Positions 34,022-42,635 of a stretch of DNA of 64,000 nucleotides are shown here, piece by piece. Where the stretch lies: assembly GCA_964501335.1 (NCBI GenBank), contig CAZCTC010000026.1, positions 31,463 to 95,462 of the forward strand. Direction: 5' to 3'. This DNA comes from CAZCTC01 sp964501335 (GTDB lineage Bacteria; Chloroflexota; Anaerolineae; B4-G1; SLSP01). The notes under the pieces were generated by a model. That model was not told the DNA's origin. It ran no database searches and saw only the letters and a program-made list of their open reading frames with translations. The translations under genes and the position numbers were made by a program. Positions within the stretch are counted from its first letter, which is position 1. Each line of letters opens with the position of its first letter.

Positions 34022-34786
34022 TTAACGGAAAAGGTCCTGTTCTGGTGGGCGTTGCATGGCGGTGGCGCGGCCGTGGCCGGGTGTGTAGGCGGCGCCGCGG
34101 ATGAGGACGACGGGCAGTCCTTCGGCGGCCTGGCCGATGACCAGTCCGGCGGCGGCGGCCAGTTCGTCGGCCCGCGCGACCGTGGTGATGCGCAATTCAT
34201 AACCGAAGAGATCGTGCCGGCCGCGCAGGTCGTCGATGGGTTCCATGCCGGCGACGCCGATGGCGATATTGACGACGCCCTGCCGCCAGGCCCGGCCGTG
34301 GGTATCGCTGATGATGACGGCGATTTCGGCTCCGGTTTCAGCGATGAGCGTTTCGCGCAGGCGTTCGGCGGAAGCATCGGGATCGGCGGGGAGCAACAGG
34401 ACCGCTTCGACTTCCGGTTCGGCTACATTGGAGCGATCTATTCCCGCATTCGCGCAAATCCAGCCGTGATGGGTTTCCATGATGAGCGTAGCGCCGCGCT
34501 GGCGGATTACGCCGCGGGATTCGCGAAGGATCAGCTCGACAAGGCGGGGGTCTTTTTCGGTTTCCTGGGCGAGGGCTTCCGCTTGGGGTGAGGGGATGAC
34601 TGTGTTGAGGTCGATGACCCTTCCTTCGGCTTTGGAGACGATTTTGTGGGTGACCACCAGCACATCGCCGTCTTGCAAAGTCAGATCGGCGGCGGTGAGG
34701 GCTTCAAGGATCAGGGTGGGGAGATCTGCGCCGGCGGCAACGGCGGGGATACCGGGCAGGCCGAAAAGGTTGATCTGAGCGTTCAT
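34022..34786 (-). CDS. cofE: Coenzyme F420-0:L-glutamate ligase
   Basis: A 254-residue CofE, the enzyme that adds the glutamate tail to F420-0 with GTP. Conserved: HKIVSKAEGRVIDL near the N-terminus, LRESRGVIRQR, THHGWICANAGIDRSNV, SDTHGRAWRQGVVNIAIGVAG and RHDLFGYELRITTVARADELAAAAGLVIGQ in pieces. It is the archaeal-type stand-alone form without the extra FbiB-like nitroreductase domain. The start overlaps the stop of the upstream F420:NADP reductase by 4 bases (ATGA), so the two are cotranslated. Other F420 synthesis genes (cofC, cofD, cofG/H) are not in the window. Confidence 0.93.
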   Translation of the reverse strand: MNAQINLFGLPGIPAVAAGADLPTLILEALTAADLTLQDGDVLVVTHKIVSKAEGRVIDLNTVIPSPQAEALAQETEKDPRLVELILRESRGVIRQRGATLIMETHHGWICANAGIDRSNVAEPEVEAVLLLPADPDASAERLRETLIAETGAEIAVIISDTHGRAWRQGVVNIAIGVAGMEPIDDLRGRHDLFGYELRITTVARADELAAAAGLVIGQAAEGLPVVLIRGAAYTPGHGRATAMQRPPEQDLFR

Positions 34787-35460
34787 GCGGCTTGCAGGCC
34801 GGTGATACGCAGGCCGGCACCGGGGACCTTGTAGCGTTTATTGATGGCGATCAGCACGGAGGTGAGCCCTTCGACGACGGCGCTGTTGGCCAGGGCCCCG
34901 GCTTCGATTCCCACCGCACCCAGAGAATTGGCCAGGGCGACCACCTCTTCGCGGGCGGCGCGGTCATCGCTACAGATCAGGACATCGCACTCGATGGGGG
35001 TTTCAAAATCTTCCAGGTTGTGGGCCCCGACATTTTGGAAGGCGCCGACGACGCGGACTCCGGGACCGAGGGTGCGCTGCGCCTGTTCGGCGGCCGATCC
35101 TTCGGGGGGGAAGTAGGCGACGCTGACTTTGGGAGGTTTGAGGGGGACTGTGACGCTGATCAGAATTTTGCCTTGCAATTCGTCCTTGAGGCTTTCCAGG
35201 AGCGGTGTTTGGGCATCATAGGGGACCGTGAGGACGGCGATTCGGCATTCGCGGGCGGCGTCGAGGTTGGTGGCGCCGTGGATGGCGGCGGTGCCCAGGC
35301 GGGCATTGAGTTCATCGGCAACGGTTTGAGCTTTTTCCGCGCTGCGGGAGCCGATGATGACCGGGTGGCCGGCGTGGGCCCAACGCAAGGCAAGTCCGGG
35401 TCCTTCGTTGCCGGTACCGCCCAGGATGGCCAGGGTAGGGAGGATGCGTGGTTCTTCCAT
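34783..35460 (-). CDS. F420H2:NADP oxidoreductase (Fno-like)
   Basis: A 225-residue Rossmann protein that moves hydride between F420 and NADP. The N-terminal nucleotide-binding motif is ILGGTGNEGPGLALRWAHAG with GSR after the second strand (NADP preference), as in Archaeoglobus Fno and bacterial NpdG. Later: VLTVPYDAQ, VSVTVPLKPP and VVGAFQNVGAHNLEDFETPIECDVLICSDD in pieces. It is the first gene of a two-gene unit with cofE. The ribosome binding site is weak (AGAGG about 12 bases away). Confidence 0.9.
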   Translation of the reverse strand: MEEPRILPTLAILGGTGNEGPGLALRWAHAGHPVIIGSRSAEKAQTVADELNARLGTAAIHGATNLDAARECRIAVLTVPYDAQTPLLESLKDELQGKILISVTVPLKPPKVSVAYFPPEGSAAEQAQRTLGPGVRVVGAFQNVGAHNLEDFETPIECDVLICSDDRAAREEVVALANSLGAVGIEAGALANSAVVEGLTSVLIAINKRYKVPGAGLRITGLQAA

Positions 35461-35508
35461 GAATTCTCAAGACCTCTGTTTGTAGGATTGCGGGAGATCG
35501 TCTGACGG

Positions 35509-35541
35509 TTAGCGCGCCGCCTTGCAAGGGCTGCGCGCTAA
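35509..35541. repeat. Imperfect hairpin upstream of the F420 reductase gene
   Basis: TTAGCGCG (35509-35516) and CGCGCTAA (35534-35541) enclose a second short stem GCCTT/AAGG(G)C. It lies between the metallo-hydrolase stop (35571) and the reductase start (35460), both on the minus strand, and may terminate the former. Confidence 0.6.
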
Positions 35542-35570
35542 AAGTCGGACGAATATTTTGTTTAATAAGG

Positions 35571-36491
35571 TCAGATTGAGATGGTCAACCCTTCGCGGGC
35601 GACAATGGTTTCGGGGAAGGCGGCCTGAGCTTTGAGTTCCATGGCGTCCATATAGGCATCGTCATGGTTGGGATTGTGATGATGAAGCGCGAGCTTTTTC
35701 ACCCCGGCGGCCTGGGCGACATCGATCGCCATGCGCCAGGTGCTGTGTCCCCATCCCTGCCGGACGACGGCCTGATCGGCATATTCTTCTTCATCGTATT
35801 CGGCATCGTGCACCAGCAGGTCAGCGCCGCGACAGAAAGCAATCAAGCGGCGGTCGCCGCCGATAAAGCCTTCGGTATCGGTGGCAATGACCATGCTGCG
35901 TCCCTGATAATGAATGCGGAAGATGAGGATGCCGGCGCGGGGATGATGATACCCGTGGTGAACCTGGATTCTCAAGGATTCTTCGGACAGTTCGGGGAGC
36001 GATTGGTGCGGTTCCAGAATGATCGGTTCGGCCAGCGGGTTATCGATCACGATTTGATCGTTGCCCCGGATGTGATGGGTATGCATATTGCTGTAAATTT
36101 CTTCCAGACCGAGGGGGAAGAAGGGCGGTTGGATGGCCTGAATGAGTTCATGCTCGAGAGAGCTGTCATCGGAAGGTTTGGCGCCAAAGATATAGAGGTT
36201 GGCGCCGGGGTAGCGTAAAGGGACGAAGAAGGGCAGCCCCTGGGTATGATCGTGGTGAAGGTGGGTGAAGAGGAGGTTGGTACGGATGGGGGTGCGGGTG
36301 CGGTGGTAATCCGCCATCATTTCGTAGCCCAGGTTGATAATTCCCGTGCCGGCATCGACGATGATGAGGTGTTTCCCTGCCCGAATTTCAAAACAAGTAG
36401 TATTTCCGCCGTATTTGACTGTAGTGGGACCGGGCATCGGATATCCTCCGCGGACGCCGCGGAATCTGAGGGTGAACTCTGCGTTGCTCAT
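35571..36491 (-). CDS. Metallo-beta-lactamase-fold hydrolase
   Basis: A 306-residue MBL-fold enzyme of the RNase Z/phosphodiesterase-like branch. Metal ligands: FTHLHHDHTQG (HxHxDH), a later His in THHIRGND, VHDAEYDEEEYA (Asp) and KLALHHHNPNHDD (terminal His). The N-terminus has the typical GGNTTCFEI strand. It resembles proteins annotated as cAMP phosphodiesterase or PqsE-like hydrolases, but the substrate is unknown. A cyclase-like gene is elsewhere in the window; a link would be speculation. Confidence 0.85.
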   Translation of the reverse strand: MSNAEFTLRFRGVRGGYPMPGPTTVKYGGNTTCFEIRAGKHLIIVDAGTGIINLGYEMMADYHRTRTPIRTNLLFTHLHHDHTQGLPFFVPLRYPGANLYIFGAKPSDDSSLEHELIQAIQPPFFPLGLEEIYSNMHTHHIRGNDQIVIDNPLAEPIILEPHQSLPELSEESLRIQVHHGYHHPRAGILIFRIHYQGRSMVIATDTEGFIGGDRRLIAFCRGADLLVHDAEYDEEEYADQAVVRQGWGHSTWRMAIDVAQAAGVKKLALHHHNPNHDDAYMDAMELKAQAAFPETIVAREGLTISI

Positions 36492-36568
36492 GCTTATAAT
36501 TCCCTTTCCATTCGTGCGCTCAAGCGTCTATCATCTCGACACAGTTTTGCTATCTCTTCGGAATTAAA

Positions 36569-36595
36569 AGTATCGCTGTTCTGCCAGTTTGTCAA
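36569..36595 (-). promoter_or_regulatory. Probable promoter of the metallo-hydrolase gene
   Basis: On the minus strand a consensus TTGACA (36590-36595) with GATACT (36569-36574) after 15 bases. The spacer is short and the -10 is four of six. The start site would be about 70 bases upstream of the ATG. Confidence 0.42.
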
Positions 36596-36604
36596 GTGCG
36601 GGCA

Positions 36605-37010
36605 GGCGTTAACCTCTTCCTGCGAGGATGAGTGAAAATTTCCACCTGTGGGGCCGCATCTTAGCGTTCCGCAAAGGGTTTTGTGCGGCTGGAAGCGACG
36701 CGCTGGATTGGGGGAGAGAGTTTTTTGGTTTATATTTTGGCGCGTTTTAGAAAGCGCGCCAAAATACAGGCTTTTTTCCGCTTTTCCAGGTTAATTCTAC
36801 AGGTTGGAGTGTTTCTTTATTTAAGTTTTCGCAGGCTTCAGAAAATCCGCCAAAACAGTCGGTTTTTTCGCTTTTGTGTTTTTCGGGTTTGTTGTGAAGG
36901 TTGGGCTTTTGCTTTAAAAGATTGATAATTTTAGTTGCCTTATTCAAGGTAGGCGGGAGAAATTGTAGCACGTTTTTTGATAAATGCAATGAAAAAGGAT
37001 TTAAGGCCTA
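36605..37010. repeat. Intergenic repeats upstream of the KimA-like operon
   Basis: About 400 bases with no gene. A conserved box (about 36662-36725, TTCCGCAAAGGG to TTGGGGGAGAGAG), a near-perfect hairpin (36731-36766, core TTTTGGCGCG/CGCGCCAAAA), and a decayed second palindrome (about 36822-36865) are visible, followed by A/T-rich sequence. Confidence 0.75.
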
Positions 37011-37038
37011 TTGACAGCCTTAATGGACATGATAGAAT
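37011..37038 (+). promoter_or_regulatory. Strong sigma70-type promoter of the KimA-like operon
   Basis: TTGACA (37011-37016, six of six), 16-base spacer, TAGAAT (37033-37038, five of six). Transcription should begin near 37045, only about a dozen bases before an intrinsic terminator. Confidence 0.7.
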
Positions 37039-37056
37039 CGCTAATGTTTTGTGCCG

Positions 37057-37089
37057 TCCGGCCCTTTTTGTGGGGGCCGGGTTTTTTTC
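37057..37089 (+). terminator. Intrinsic terminator in the leader of the KimA-like operon (possible attenuator)
   Basis: Stem CCGGCCC (37058-37064) with GGGCCGG (37074-37080), then GTTTTTTTC. No plus-strand gene ends upstream, so the terminator acts on the transcript from the promoter at 37011. The leader before it is too short to hold a full c-di-AMP (ydaO) riboswitch. Confidence 0.65.
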
Positions 37090-37119
37090 TTAGGGTTCTG
37101 CTACAGGATGTTAGAAATT

Positions 37120-39069
37120 ATGGTAACCATTGATAAGCAAAAAGGCACTACAGTGTTGAAGCGTACTTCCGATTATCGGCCGGGGAACACCTGGCGTACC
37201 TGGATGATCGGGCGCCCTCTCCAAACGGCGGATTCGCCACATCAAACTATCGGAAAGTTTGTGGGACTGGCCGTGTTTGCGTCGGATGCCCTTTCGTCGA
37301 CGGCGTACGCCACTCAGGAAATCCTGATGATTCTGGCTCTGGCCAGTGCTACTTCGGTCCATGGGCCTACTTTTCCGCTGAGCGTAGCCATTGTAGTGTT
37401 GCTGGCGATTGTAACGCTTTCTTACGAGCAGACAATCCATGCTTATCCCGGCGGCGGCGGCGCTTACATTGTCTCTCGCGATAATTTGGGAGAATTGCCG
37501 GCGCAGATCGCGGGGGCAGCCCTGTTGACCGATTATGTGTTGACGGTGGCGGTTTCGGTCTCTTCCGGTGTGGCTCAGATCGTTTCTGCTTACCCGGTGT
37601 TGATGGAATATCGGGTGATGCTGGCGGTCGCGTTGGTTATTTTCGTCATGGTGGTGAATCTTCGCGGGGTGAAGGAGTCGGGAGCTGCTTTTGCCGCGCC
37701 TACATACTTCTTTATTGTGATGATTTTCCTGACCCTGGGCGTGGGAATATACCGTGCTTTTGTGGCGGGAAACCTGGGTACCGTGGTCGATCCGCCTGAG
37801 TTGGAGTTGATCCATGCGGCCCAGCCGATGGGGCTCTTTTTGATTTTGCGCGCCTTTGCCAATGGAACCACGGCCTTGACCGGGGTAGAGGCCATTTCCA
37901 ATGGGATCACGGCTTTTAAGGAACCGCGGAGCCGTAATGCCGGAATCACGCTGGTTTGGATGTCGGCGATTTTGGGAGTTTGTGTGTTGGGGGTCAGTTA
38001 TCTGGCCACGCATGTCGGTGTGGTGCCTTCGGAATCGGAGACGGTGATTTCGCAGCTGGCGCGGACGGTCTTCGATGGGCGTAATTTCCTTTATCTGGCG
38101 ATGATGGCCGGTACGACGGTGATTTTGATTATGGCGGCCAATACCTCGTTTGCCGATTTTCCCCGGTTGAGCGCTTTGCAGGCCAACGACGGCTTCCTGC
38201 CCCGGCAATTCACCTATCGCGGCAGTCGATTGGTCTTTTCGCGCGGCATCATTGCTCTGGCTTTGATCGCTTCGATGTTGATCATTGTCTTCCAGGCCAG
38301 TGTGACGAAATTGATCCCCTTGTATGCTATCGGTGTATTTATGTCGTTCACGCTTTCGCAAAGCGGCATGGCGCATCGGTGGTGGAAGGTGGGGCATTTG
38401 AAGCCCGGTGAGGAACGCAAAGAAGCCGGTTCGACGCTGCGTTACGAAAAGGGTTGGGAGATCAAGATGATCATCAACGGCTTTGGGGCGATTTGCACGG
38501 CCGTGGTGATGCTCGTTTTCGGTATTACCAAGTTTATGGACGGCGCCTGGATTGTGATTTTCCTGACGCCGGCATTGGTGACGATCTTCTTCTCGATTCA
38601 TCAGCATTATAAGCGGGTGGCTCACCATCTTTCGCTTGAGAACTATGGTTCTCCCACCCGGATTATCCGGCATCGGGTGATTATGCCGATCGGCGGGGTG
38701 CATCAGGGGACTCTGGCGGCTTTGAGTTATGCACGGACGCTGTCGAACGATGTGACGGCTGTCTATGTGTCGCTCGATCCGGAGGAGGTGGGGAAGATTC
38801 AGAAGAAGTGGGAGCAGTTTGGCGAAGGCGTGCGGTTGGTCATTCTGGATTCGCCTTATCGGTTGCTGGCCGAGCCTTTGTTGGAGTACATTGAAGGCGT
38901 TTTGGAACGTCGTCAACCGCATGAGGTGGTAACGATTGTGGTGCCGCAGTTTGTCCCCAAGCATTGGTGGAACAATGCCTTGCACATGCAGACGGCGAAT
39001 GTGTTACGCGCCGCATTGATGTTTAAAAAAGACATCGTGATCACGAATGTGCCTTATCAGGTAGACTGA
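37120..39069 (+). CDS. KimA-like APC-family permease (probable potassium importer)
   Basis: A membrane protein of about 650 residues with about 12 hydrophobic segments and a C-terminal cytoplasmic domain (about 490-640). It matches the KimA/YdaO branch of the APC superfamily by GKFVGLAVFASDALSSTAYATQE, SYEQTIHAYPGGGGAYIVSRDNLG, FANGTTALTGVEAISNGITAFK and TLSNDVTAVYVSLDPEE in pieces. B. subtilis KimA imports K+ with protons. The start is uncertain: ATG at 37120 or 37108 (AGGA at 37104); upstream frame is the terminator. Two TrkA/RCK genes follow, which supports a role in potassium homeostasis. Confidence 0.85.
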   Translation: MVTIDKQKGTTVLKRTSDYRPGNTWRTWMIGRPLQTADSPHQTIGKFVGLAVFASDALSSTAYATQEILMILALASATSVHGPTFPLSVAIVVLLAIVTLSYEQTIHAYPGGGGAYIVSRDNLGELPAQIAGAALLTDYVLTVAVSVSSGVAQIVSAYPVLMEYRVMLAVALVIFVMVVNLRGVKESGAAFAAPTYFFIVMIFLTLGVGIYRAFVAGNLGTVVDPPELELIHAAQPMGLFLILRAFANGTTALTGVEAISNGITAFKEPRSRNAGITLVWMSAILGVCVLGVSYLATHVGVVPSESETVISQLARTVFDGRNFLYLAMMAGTTVILIMAANTSFADFPRLSALQANDGFLPRQFTYRGSRLVFSRGIIALALIASMLIIVFQASVTKLIPLYAIGVFMSFTLSQSGMAHRWWKVGHLKPGEERKEAGSTLRYEKGWEIKMIINGFGAICTAVVMLVFGITKFMDGAWIVIFLTPALVTIFFSIHQHYKRVAHHLSLENYGSPTRIIRHRVIMPIGGVHQGTLAALSYARTLSNDVTAVYVSLDPEEVGKIQKKWEQFGEGVRLVILDSPYRLLAEPLLEYIEGVLERRQPHEVVTIVVPQFVPKHWWNNALHMQTANVLRAALMFKKDIVITNVPYQVD

Positions 39070-39089
39070 AGCTTTACAAGGAGAAGAGC

Positions 39090-39740
39090 ATGAAGGTTGT
39101 AATTATCGGCTGCGGACGGGTGGGGGCTGAACTTGCGGCCCGGATGGAGTCGCGGGGGCACCATGTTTCGGTGGTAGATGAGCAGGCTGCTTCTTTTACC
39201 AATTTGCCGCCGCAATTCCAGGGCCGGATGGTAGAAGGCGAGGCTTTAAATCAGGATGTCTTGGAGCGGGCCGGCATTCAACAGGCCGATGCTTTTGCTG
39301 CGGTGACGGATGCTGATTCGATCAATGCGGTGGTCGGGCATATTGCTCGGGAGGTCTATCATGTGCCGCAGGTGGTGGTGCGGAATCACGATCCGCGCTG
39401 GTTGCCCATTCATCAGGCTTTTGGATTGCAGGTGGTGAGTCCTACCAGTTGGGGGGCGCAGCGGGTTGAGGATCTGTTGTACCATGGGGGGATGCGCTCT
39501 GTTTTCTCGGCCGGAAACGGTGAGGTGGAGATTTATGAAGTGGTGGTACCGGCGGCCTGGAATGGGAAGCGTGTCAGCGATCTGATGCCGCAGGGCCTGT
39601 GTGTGGCGGCCACGATTACGCGGAGCGGACGGGCGATTTTGCCGGAATGCGATGCAGTTTTGGAAACCGGAGATGTGCTGGGCATCAGTGCGACTCTGGA
39701 AGGGATTGAGACGTTGCTGGCGCGGTTGAAGTCGGCGTAA
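39090..39740 (+). CDS. TrkA-type potassium regulatory protein (RCK), first
   Basis: A 216-residue RCK protein: RCK_N Rossmann domain with IIGCGRVGAELAARM and acidic VVDE at the end of strand 2 (NAD-binding type), and a short RCK_C domain (about 140-216, EIYEVVVPAAWNGKRVSDLM). Such proteins gate or regulate K+ channels and transporters by binding nucleotides. It lies 20 bases after the KimA-like gene with a good AAGGAG site. It differs clearly from the second TrkA gene that follows, so the two may form a heteromer like CeoB/CeoC. Confidence 0.9.
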   Translation: MKVVIIGCGRVGAELAARMESRGHHVSVVDEQAASFTNLPPQFQGRMVEGEALNQDVLERAGIQQADAFAAVTDADSINAVVGHIAREVYHVPQVVVRNHDPRWLPIHQAFGLQVVSPTSWGAQRVEDLLYHGGMRSVFSAGNGEVEIYEVVVPAAWNGKRVSDLMPQGLCVAATITRSGRAILPECDAVLETGDVLGISATLEGIETLLARLKSA

Positions 39741-39753
39741 CAGGGGGCTTAAA

Positions 39754-40419
39754 ATGCGTGTACTTATTGCAGGTGGTGGACGGACGGCGGCGCAACTGGC
39801 TTTGTTGTTGCTGGAGCAGGATCACGATGTGCGGTTGATTGAATCACGGCCGGATACGCTGGTGCGGATGCATCGGGAACTGCCGACCGAGACGATTTAT
39901 GAGGGCCTTCCTACCGATCCGGCGATTTTGGAGCAGGCCGGGATTCGGAATATGCAGGCGGTGGCGGCCATGACGACGTCGGATGCGGACAATCTGTCGC
40001 TCTGTTTCCTGGTTCGGACCCGGTACAATGTGCCTCGCACTATTGCCCGGATCAATAATCCTCGCAATGCCTGGTTGTTCGATTCCAAGTTCCACGTGGA
40101 TGTGGCGTTGAATCAGGCGCAGATTCTGGCCTCTCTGATCCAGGAAGAAATGTCACTGGGCGATATGATGACGTTGCTGAAGCTGCGGCGGGGACAGTTC
40201 CTGTTGGTGGAAGAGAAGATCCCGCCGAAGGCCAAGGTGGTGGGGGCGGCGGTGCGGGATCTGGTGTTGCCGGAGCAGAGTGTGATCACGGCTATTTTGC
40301 GGCATGGGGAGGTGGTGATGCCGCGAGGGGCGACCGTTTTGGAGGCCGGTGATGAGGTGCTGGCGGTAACGGATTCGCGGGGGGCTGAGTCGCTGGCGAA
40401 GTTGTTATCGGAAGAATAG
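39754..40419 (+). CDS. TrkA-type potassium regulatory protein (RCK), second
   Basis: A 221-residue RCK protein with RCK_N (VLIAGGGRTAAQLALLLLEQ, DVRLIESRPD) and RCK_C (about 140-221, KIPPKAKVVGAAVRDLVLPEQS). The glycine motif is GGGRTA instead of the usual GxGxxG, which may change nucleotide binding. It starts 13 bases after the first TrkA gene and ends the operon; a strong terminator follows about 100 bases later. Confidence 0.9.
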   Translation: MRVLIAGGGRTAAQLALLLLEQDHDVRLIESRPDTLVRMHRELPTETIYEGLPTDPAILEQAGIRNMQAVAAMTTSDADNLSLCFLVRTRYNVPRTIARINNPRNAWLFDSKFHVDVALNQAQILASLIQEEMSLGDMMTLLKLRRGQFLLVEEKIPPKAKVVGAAVRDLVLPEQSVITAILRHGEVVMPRGATVLEAGDEVLAVTDSRGAESLAKLLSEE

Positions 40420-40518
40420 ATAACCTGAGTCGTTGCCTTTAATAAGCGAGTTTTCCATTCAGGTCTTTTTGCATGCAAAGGATTAGTAGACAGTAGGCAG
40501 CAAAGAGATTTGCCTTCA

Positions 40519-40554
40519 GGGCGCGTTGTCATAGACAGCGCGCCCTTATTTTTT
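40519..40554 (+). terminator. Intrinsic terminator of the KimA/TrkA operon
   Basis: A 12-bp stem (40519-40530 with 40534-40545; one G-T pair), loop ATA, then TTATTTTTTG. Just upstream are TTGCATGCAA and an AGTAGACAGTAGGCAG repeat. Confidence 0.85.
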
Positions 40555-40596
40555 GATGTGGGTGGTGAGTCCAGTAAACAAGGGAAAAGAAGCGCC

Positions 40597-40632
40597 CATT
40601 TTTCGGCGGCTTTTTGAAGCCGCCGAAAAATG
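40597..40632. terminator. Perfect hairpin downstream of the SLC13 gene
   Basis: Arms 40597-40612 and 40617-40632, core CGGCGGCTT/AAGCCGCCG, 26 bases beyond the stop of the minus-strand permease; likely its terminator. Confidence 0.6.
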
Positions 40633-40657
40633 AACACAACAGGTCGTGATTTTTTTG

Positions 40658-42448
40658 TTAATGCAGGAGGATGGCGGCCAGGAGCGCGGTGCCCAGGGCG
40701 AGGGGGAGGCCGACGCGCAGGTAATCCCGGGCCACATAGCCGCCGGGGCCCATCACCAGCAGATTGGCCGGGTGGCTGTAGGGGGTGAGGAAGGAGGCGC
40801 CGGTGACGATGGCAATGCTCATCGCCAGGCGGCGTGGATCAAGTCCGCTTTGGGCGGCGGCATGGATGGCGATGGGGACCAGCAGGGTGGGGACCGCAGC
40901 TCCGCCAGGGATCACCTGGATCAGCAGCAGGGTCAATCCGAGAAAGGCCAGTTGCAATCCCCAGGAGCCGGCGGGGGCGACGAGGACGAGCAATTCTTGG
41001 GCCAGCCGGGCCGCGGCGCCGGTTTGCGCCAGCGCTGTCCCAAGCGGCAGCATTCCGGCAATGATGAAGACGGCGCGCCAGTCGATCGCTTCATAAGCTT
41101 CGTTCATTGTAAGACAATTTCCGGCCAGACAGAGTGCGGCCCCGAGCAACATGGCCAGCGCGGTGGGAATCAGACCGGTAGCGGTGAGGAACAGGGCCAG
41201 GGCGAAGCTGCCGAGGGCCAGCCAGCCCCGTCCTGAACGTTGGATGCTTCCCGTTTCTACGGCCAGGGTCAGAAAATCGGGGTCGCGTTTCAGCATTTCA
41301 AAGCCGGTGTAGGGCCCATAGAGCAAGAGCGCATCTCCGAAGTTGAGCCGCATTTCGCCTACGCCGGTACGATAGCTGCGCCCTGCCCGCCAGAGGGCCA
41401 CCGCGGTCAGGCCGTACTTTTCACGCAGATCGGCCTCTTTGAGGGTGCGGTTGGCGGCGCGGGAGCGGGGCGGAATGACGACTTCGAGCATGCCGATGCG
41501 TTCGGTGAGCAGTTTTTCCGTGGAAGGATGGGCCGGAGTGTAGTGAATGGCGACGGCCTGTTGCATGGCGCGGACATTTTCTTCGCGTCCGGTGACGGTG
41601 AGTTTGCAATTGGCCTCAATGACCGTCTGCGGGGCGGGGGCGAGACAATCAATGCCGGCCCGACAGATATTCAAAACGGCGAGGCCCCAACGCCGGCCGA
41701 TGTGGCTTTCGCTCAGCGTCTTGCCGGCGAGGGGAGAATTTTCCGGAATGGTGATTTCCCAGAGGCGTTCTTCGAGATCGTAGAGCTGGAAAAGGTCGGC
41801 CATTTCAGGGGCTTCGCGAACCAGCGTATCGCGGGCAGAATGGCGGGGCAGGAGTCGGGAACTGTAGAAGGCCAGGTAGCCCATGCCCAGCAGGGCGATG
41901 ATCCCGCCGACGGGGAGGAAGTCCAGGATGCCGAAGGGGGGATAACCGGCGGCTTTCAGGTATTCGCTGGTGATGAGGTTGGAGGTGGTGAAGAGGGTGG
42001 CCATGCCGGCCAGTTTGGTGGCAAAGGCCAGGGGGAGGAGCAGCTGCGAAGGCGGGGTGCGTTGGCGGCGTGCGGCTTCCATGGCCGGGGGGAGCAGGAC
42101 GGCGGCGGCGGCCATGTTGTTCATGAAGAGTGAAAGGAAGCCGCCGACAGCGATCAGGCCGGCGCGCAGCCGGTTTTCACGGCCGGCGGCAAAGCGTTGC
42201 ATGATTGTGCCGAGATATCGGCTTACACCGGTAGCGGTCAGGGCCTGGCCGAGGATGAAGACGGCCATGACCGTCACGACGGAGGGATTTCCGAAGCTGG
42301 AGAGGGCGTTTTCGGGAGAGAGCAATCCCAGCAGGGGGAAGGCTATCAGCATTAAGAGGGCAACCAGATCCGGTCGCACTCGTTCGGAGATGAAGAGGGC
42401 GATGGCAACGGCTGTCAGGAGCAGCGTGAGAATTTGAGCGAAGGTCAT
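40658..42448 (-). CDS. SLC13/DASS-family permease with two RCK_C (TrkA-C) domains
   Basis: A 596-residue ion transporter: N-terminal membrane half (about 1-190), a soluble insert with two TrkA-C domains (about 215-300, EITIPENSPLAGKTLSES; about 310-385, EVVIPPRSRAANRTLKEAD), then a membrane half to the end. Substrate-site-like turns include NMAAAAVLLPPAMEAA and FLTPYSHPANLLVMGPGGY, which correspond to the repeated SNT/PxxN helix-pin loops of DASS transporters for dicarboxylate, sulfate or arsenite-type anions. TrkA-C inserts suggest nucleotide or ion control. It converges on the potassium operon. Confidence 0.88.
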   Translation of the reverse strand: MTFAQILTLLLTAVAIALFISERVRPDLVALLMLIAFPLLGLLSPENALSSFGNPSVVTVMAVFILGQALTATGVSRYLGTIMQRFAAGRENRLRAGLIAVGGFLSLFMNNMAAAAVLLPPAMEAARRQRTPPSQLLLPLAFATKLAGMATLFTTSNLITSEYLKAAGYPPFGILDFLPVGGIIALLGMGYLAFYSSRLLPRHSARDTLVREAPEMADLFQLYDLEERLWEITIPENSPLAGKTLSESHIGRRWGLAVLNICRAGIDCLAPAPQTVIEANCKLTVTGREENVRAMQQAVAIHYTPAHPSTEKLLTERIGMLEVVIPPRSRAANRTLKEADLREKYGLTAVALWRAGRSYRTGVGEMRLNFGDALLLYGPYTGFEMLKRDPDFLTLAVETGSIQRSGRGWLALGSFALALFLTATGLIPTALAMLLGAALCLAGNCLTMNEAYEAIDWRAVFIIAGMLPLGTALAQTGAAARLAQELLVLVAPAGSWGLQLAFLGLTLLLIQVIPGGAAVPTLLVPIAIHAAAQSGLDPRRLAMSIAIVTGASFLTPYSHPANLLVMGPGGYVARDYLRVGLPLALGTALLAAILLH

Positions 42449-42635
42449 ATGGGTACCTCTGTGATATTTCCTTTTATTTTAACCCGGGTTGTTTCGCTTC
42501 CCTTATTTTCTTCTATCAGTATAATTAATGTAAGTTACTTTCTTACCAGAATTTTAACTCAAATTTAAGTGTCATCAGGGTTTGGACATTTCCCTTAAAG
42601 ATAATTATGCTGGATGAAGCAAGGGAGGCAGGATC

